NCBI GenBank assembly: GCA_036501845.1
Contig: DASXZO010000092.1
Location: 1-30,829, forward strand
Reading direction: 5' to 3'
Length of the DNA stretch: 30,829 nucleotides
Source of the DNA: JBBREP01 sp036501845
GTDB taxonomy: Bacteria > Actinomycetota > Acidimicrobiia > IMCC26256 > PALSA-610
This document shows, in pieces, positions 30,333-30,829 of this stretch; the stretch's first letter is position 1, and the number at the start of each line of letters is the position of its first letter. Under the pieces are notes generated by a model. That model made no database searches. It worked only from the letters and a program-made list of their open reading frames with translations, and was not told where the DNA came from. A program made the translations under genes and the position numbers.

Positions 30333-30829
30333 GTGAGGATCGAGCCGACCTGCGCCGAGGTGCAAGAGGCCATCTCGGCGTCGCTCGACGGCGAGGAGCC
30401 GAACCTCGACCACACCACCGTGGATCGGCACATCGCGACGTGCGAGGCTTGTGCCGCGTTCGGCGACGCGGCGAGCGGTATGCACGCCGCGGTGCGTGTG
30501 CGGCCCGCGCCCGACGTTCCCGACCGCACGCGAGCGATCCTCGCCGCGGCGAGCGCTCCCGACCGTGCACCGCTCTGGTTGGCCGTCAGGCTGGCGCTCG
30601 CGGCCGTGGCCGTTGTGGAAGGCGTGATCTTCATGCCCGCGTTCCTCTACGGCAACGACGGCGAGGGTGTGCCCACCCACGCGGCGCGCCATCTCGGTGC
30701 GTTCGGCCTCGCGTTCGCGGTGGCGTTGCTCGTGGTCGCGATCCGCCCCCGTCAGGCTCGCAGCCTCGTGCCGATGACCGTGACACTCACAGTGGCGATG
30801 ATGGCGGCGGCCATCGTCGACACGATCAA
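30333..30829 (+). CDS. Zinc-finger (zf-HC2) membrane anti-sigma factor, 3' end outside window
   Basis: The frame is open from GTG 30333 to the end of the window (165 residues seen, no stop). The N-terminal domain has a helix typical of anti-sigma zinc fingers (CAEVQEAISASLDGEE) and the H-x3-C-x2-C motif His33, Cys37, Cys40 (RHIATCEAC). At least two hydrophobic spans follow (WLAVRLALAAVAVVEGVIFMPAFLY; FGLAFAVALLVVAI), with a third starting at the edge. Such proteins hold a sigma factor at the membrane and release it upon a thiol or metal signal. The gene is divergent from, rather than downstream of, its presumed sigma partner. Its start is supported by site 2, which would give a leaderless mRNA. 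Confidence 0.78.
   Translation, partial: MRIEPTCAEVQEAISASLDGEEPNLDHTTVDRHIATCEACAAFGDAASGMHAAVRVRPAPDVPDRTRAILAAASAPDRAPLWLAVRLALAAVAVVEGVIFMPAFLYGNDGEGVPTHAARHLGAFGLAFAVALLVVAIRPRQARSLVPMTVTLTVAMMAAAIVDTI

Noticed and set aside
1..30829. CRISPR arrays, tRNA or rRNA genes, insertion sequences
   Set aside because: No regularly spaced direct repeats, cloverleaf-like sequences with a CCA-type end, rRNA motifs, or transposase reading frames were recognised. The only mobile elements seen are the two inteins.

Overview
The window is about 31 kb of very GC-rich DNA with strong G/C preference at third codon positions, tightly packed genes, many 1-4 bp stop/start overlaps and several apparently leaderless promoters. 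The lexA / LysM cell-division inhibitor / nrdR / class II ribonucleotide reductase order, the LLM-class oxidoreductase, and the CopC-CopD fusion point to an actinobacterium. An Acidimicrobiia-type lineage is my inference, not proven by the sequence.

Layout. (1) 1-3418, plus strand: the 3' end of an unrecognised gene, then dapC, dapD and dapE, the succinylase branch of diaminopimelate/lysine synthesis. (2) 3439-6310: a PilZ protein and lexA on the minus strand; divergent from lexA, an SOS-type LysM membrane protein and nrdR. SOS boxes lie between the divergent genes, and a promoter with an NrdR box precedes nrdJ. (3) 6311-11527: a class II NrdJ reductase interrupted by two inteins of 358 and 444 residues, each with LAGLIDADG motifs. 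A strong hairpin follows. (4) 11575-16680: small hypothetical protein, LLM oxidoreductase, thioesterase, two SDR oxidoreductases, an HdeD-like membrane protein and a lipoprotein. (5) 16787-22377: MarR regulator plus MFS exporter, then a metallo-beta-lactamase/alkylsulfatase-like protein, a sulfotransferase and an SDR, and a convergent VOC protein. (6) 22485-25301: a frameshifted secreted repeat protein, a beta-propeller lipoprotein and a cytidylate-kinase-like protein. (7) 25356-30829: a four-gene minus-strand operon (secreted N-terminal-His protein, CopC-CopD fusion, DsbB-like protein, membrane-anchored CPFC thioredoxin-fold protein), an ECF sigma factor, and a divergent zinc-finger membrane anti-sigma factor running off the window end.

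The most interesting signal is in region 7. The same two-block element, GGGAACT-N14-GACGACCTGAT, occurs with identical spacing upstream of the copper/disulfide operon (minus strand, 29660-29691) and directly upstream of the anti-sigma gene (plus strand, 30297-30328). It looks like the promoter of the adjacent ECF sigma factor. That would define an envelope copper and thiol-stress regulon with feedback through the anti-sigma factor. The mechanism is inferred; the duplicated motif is directly visible.
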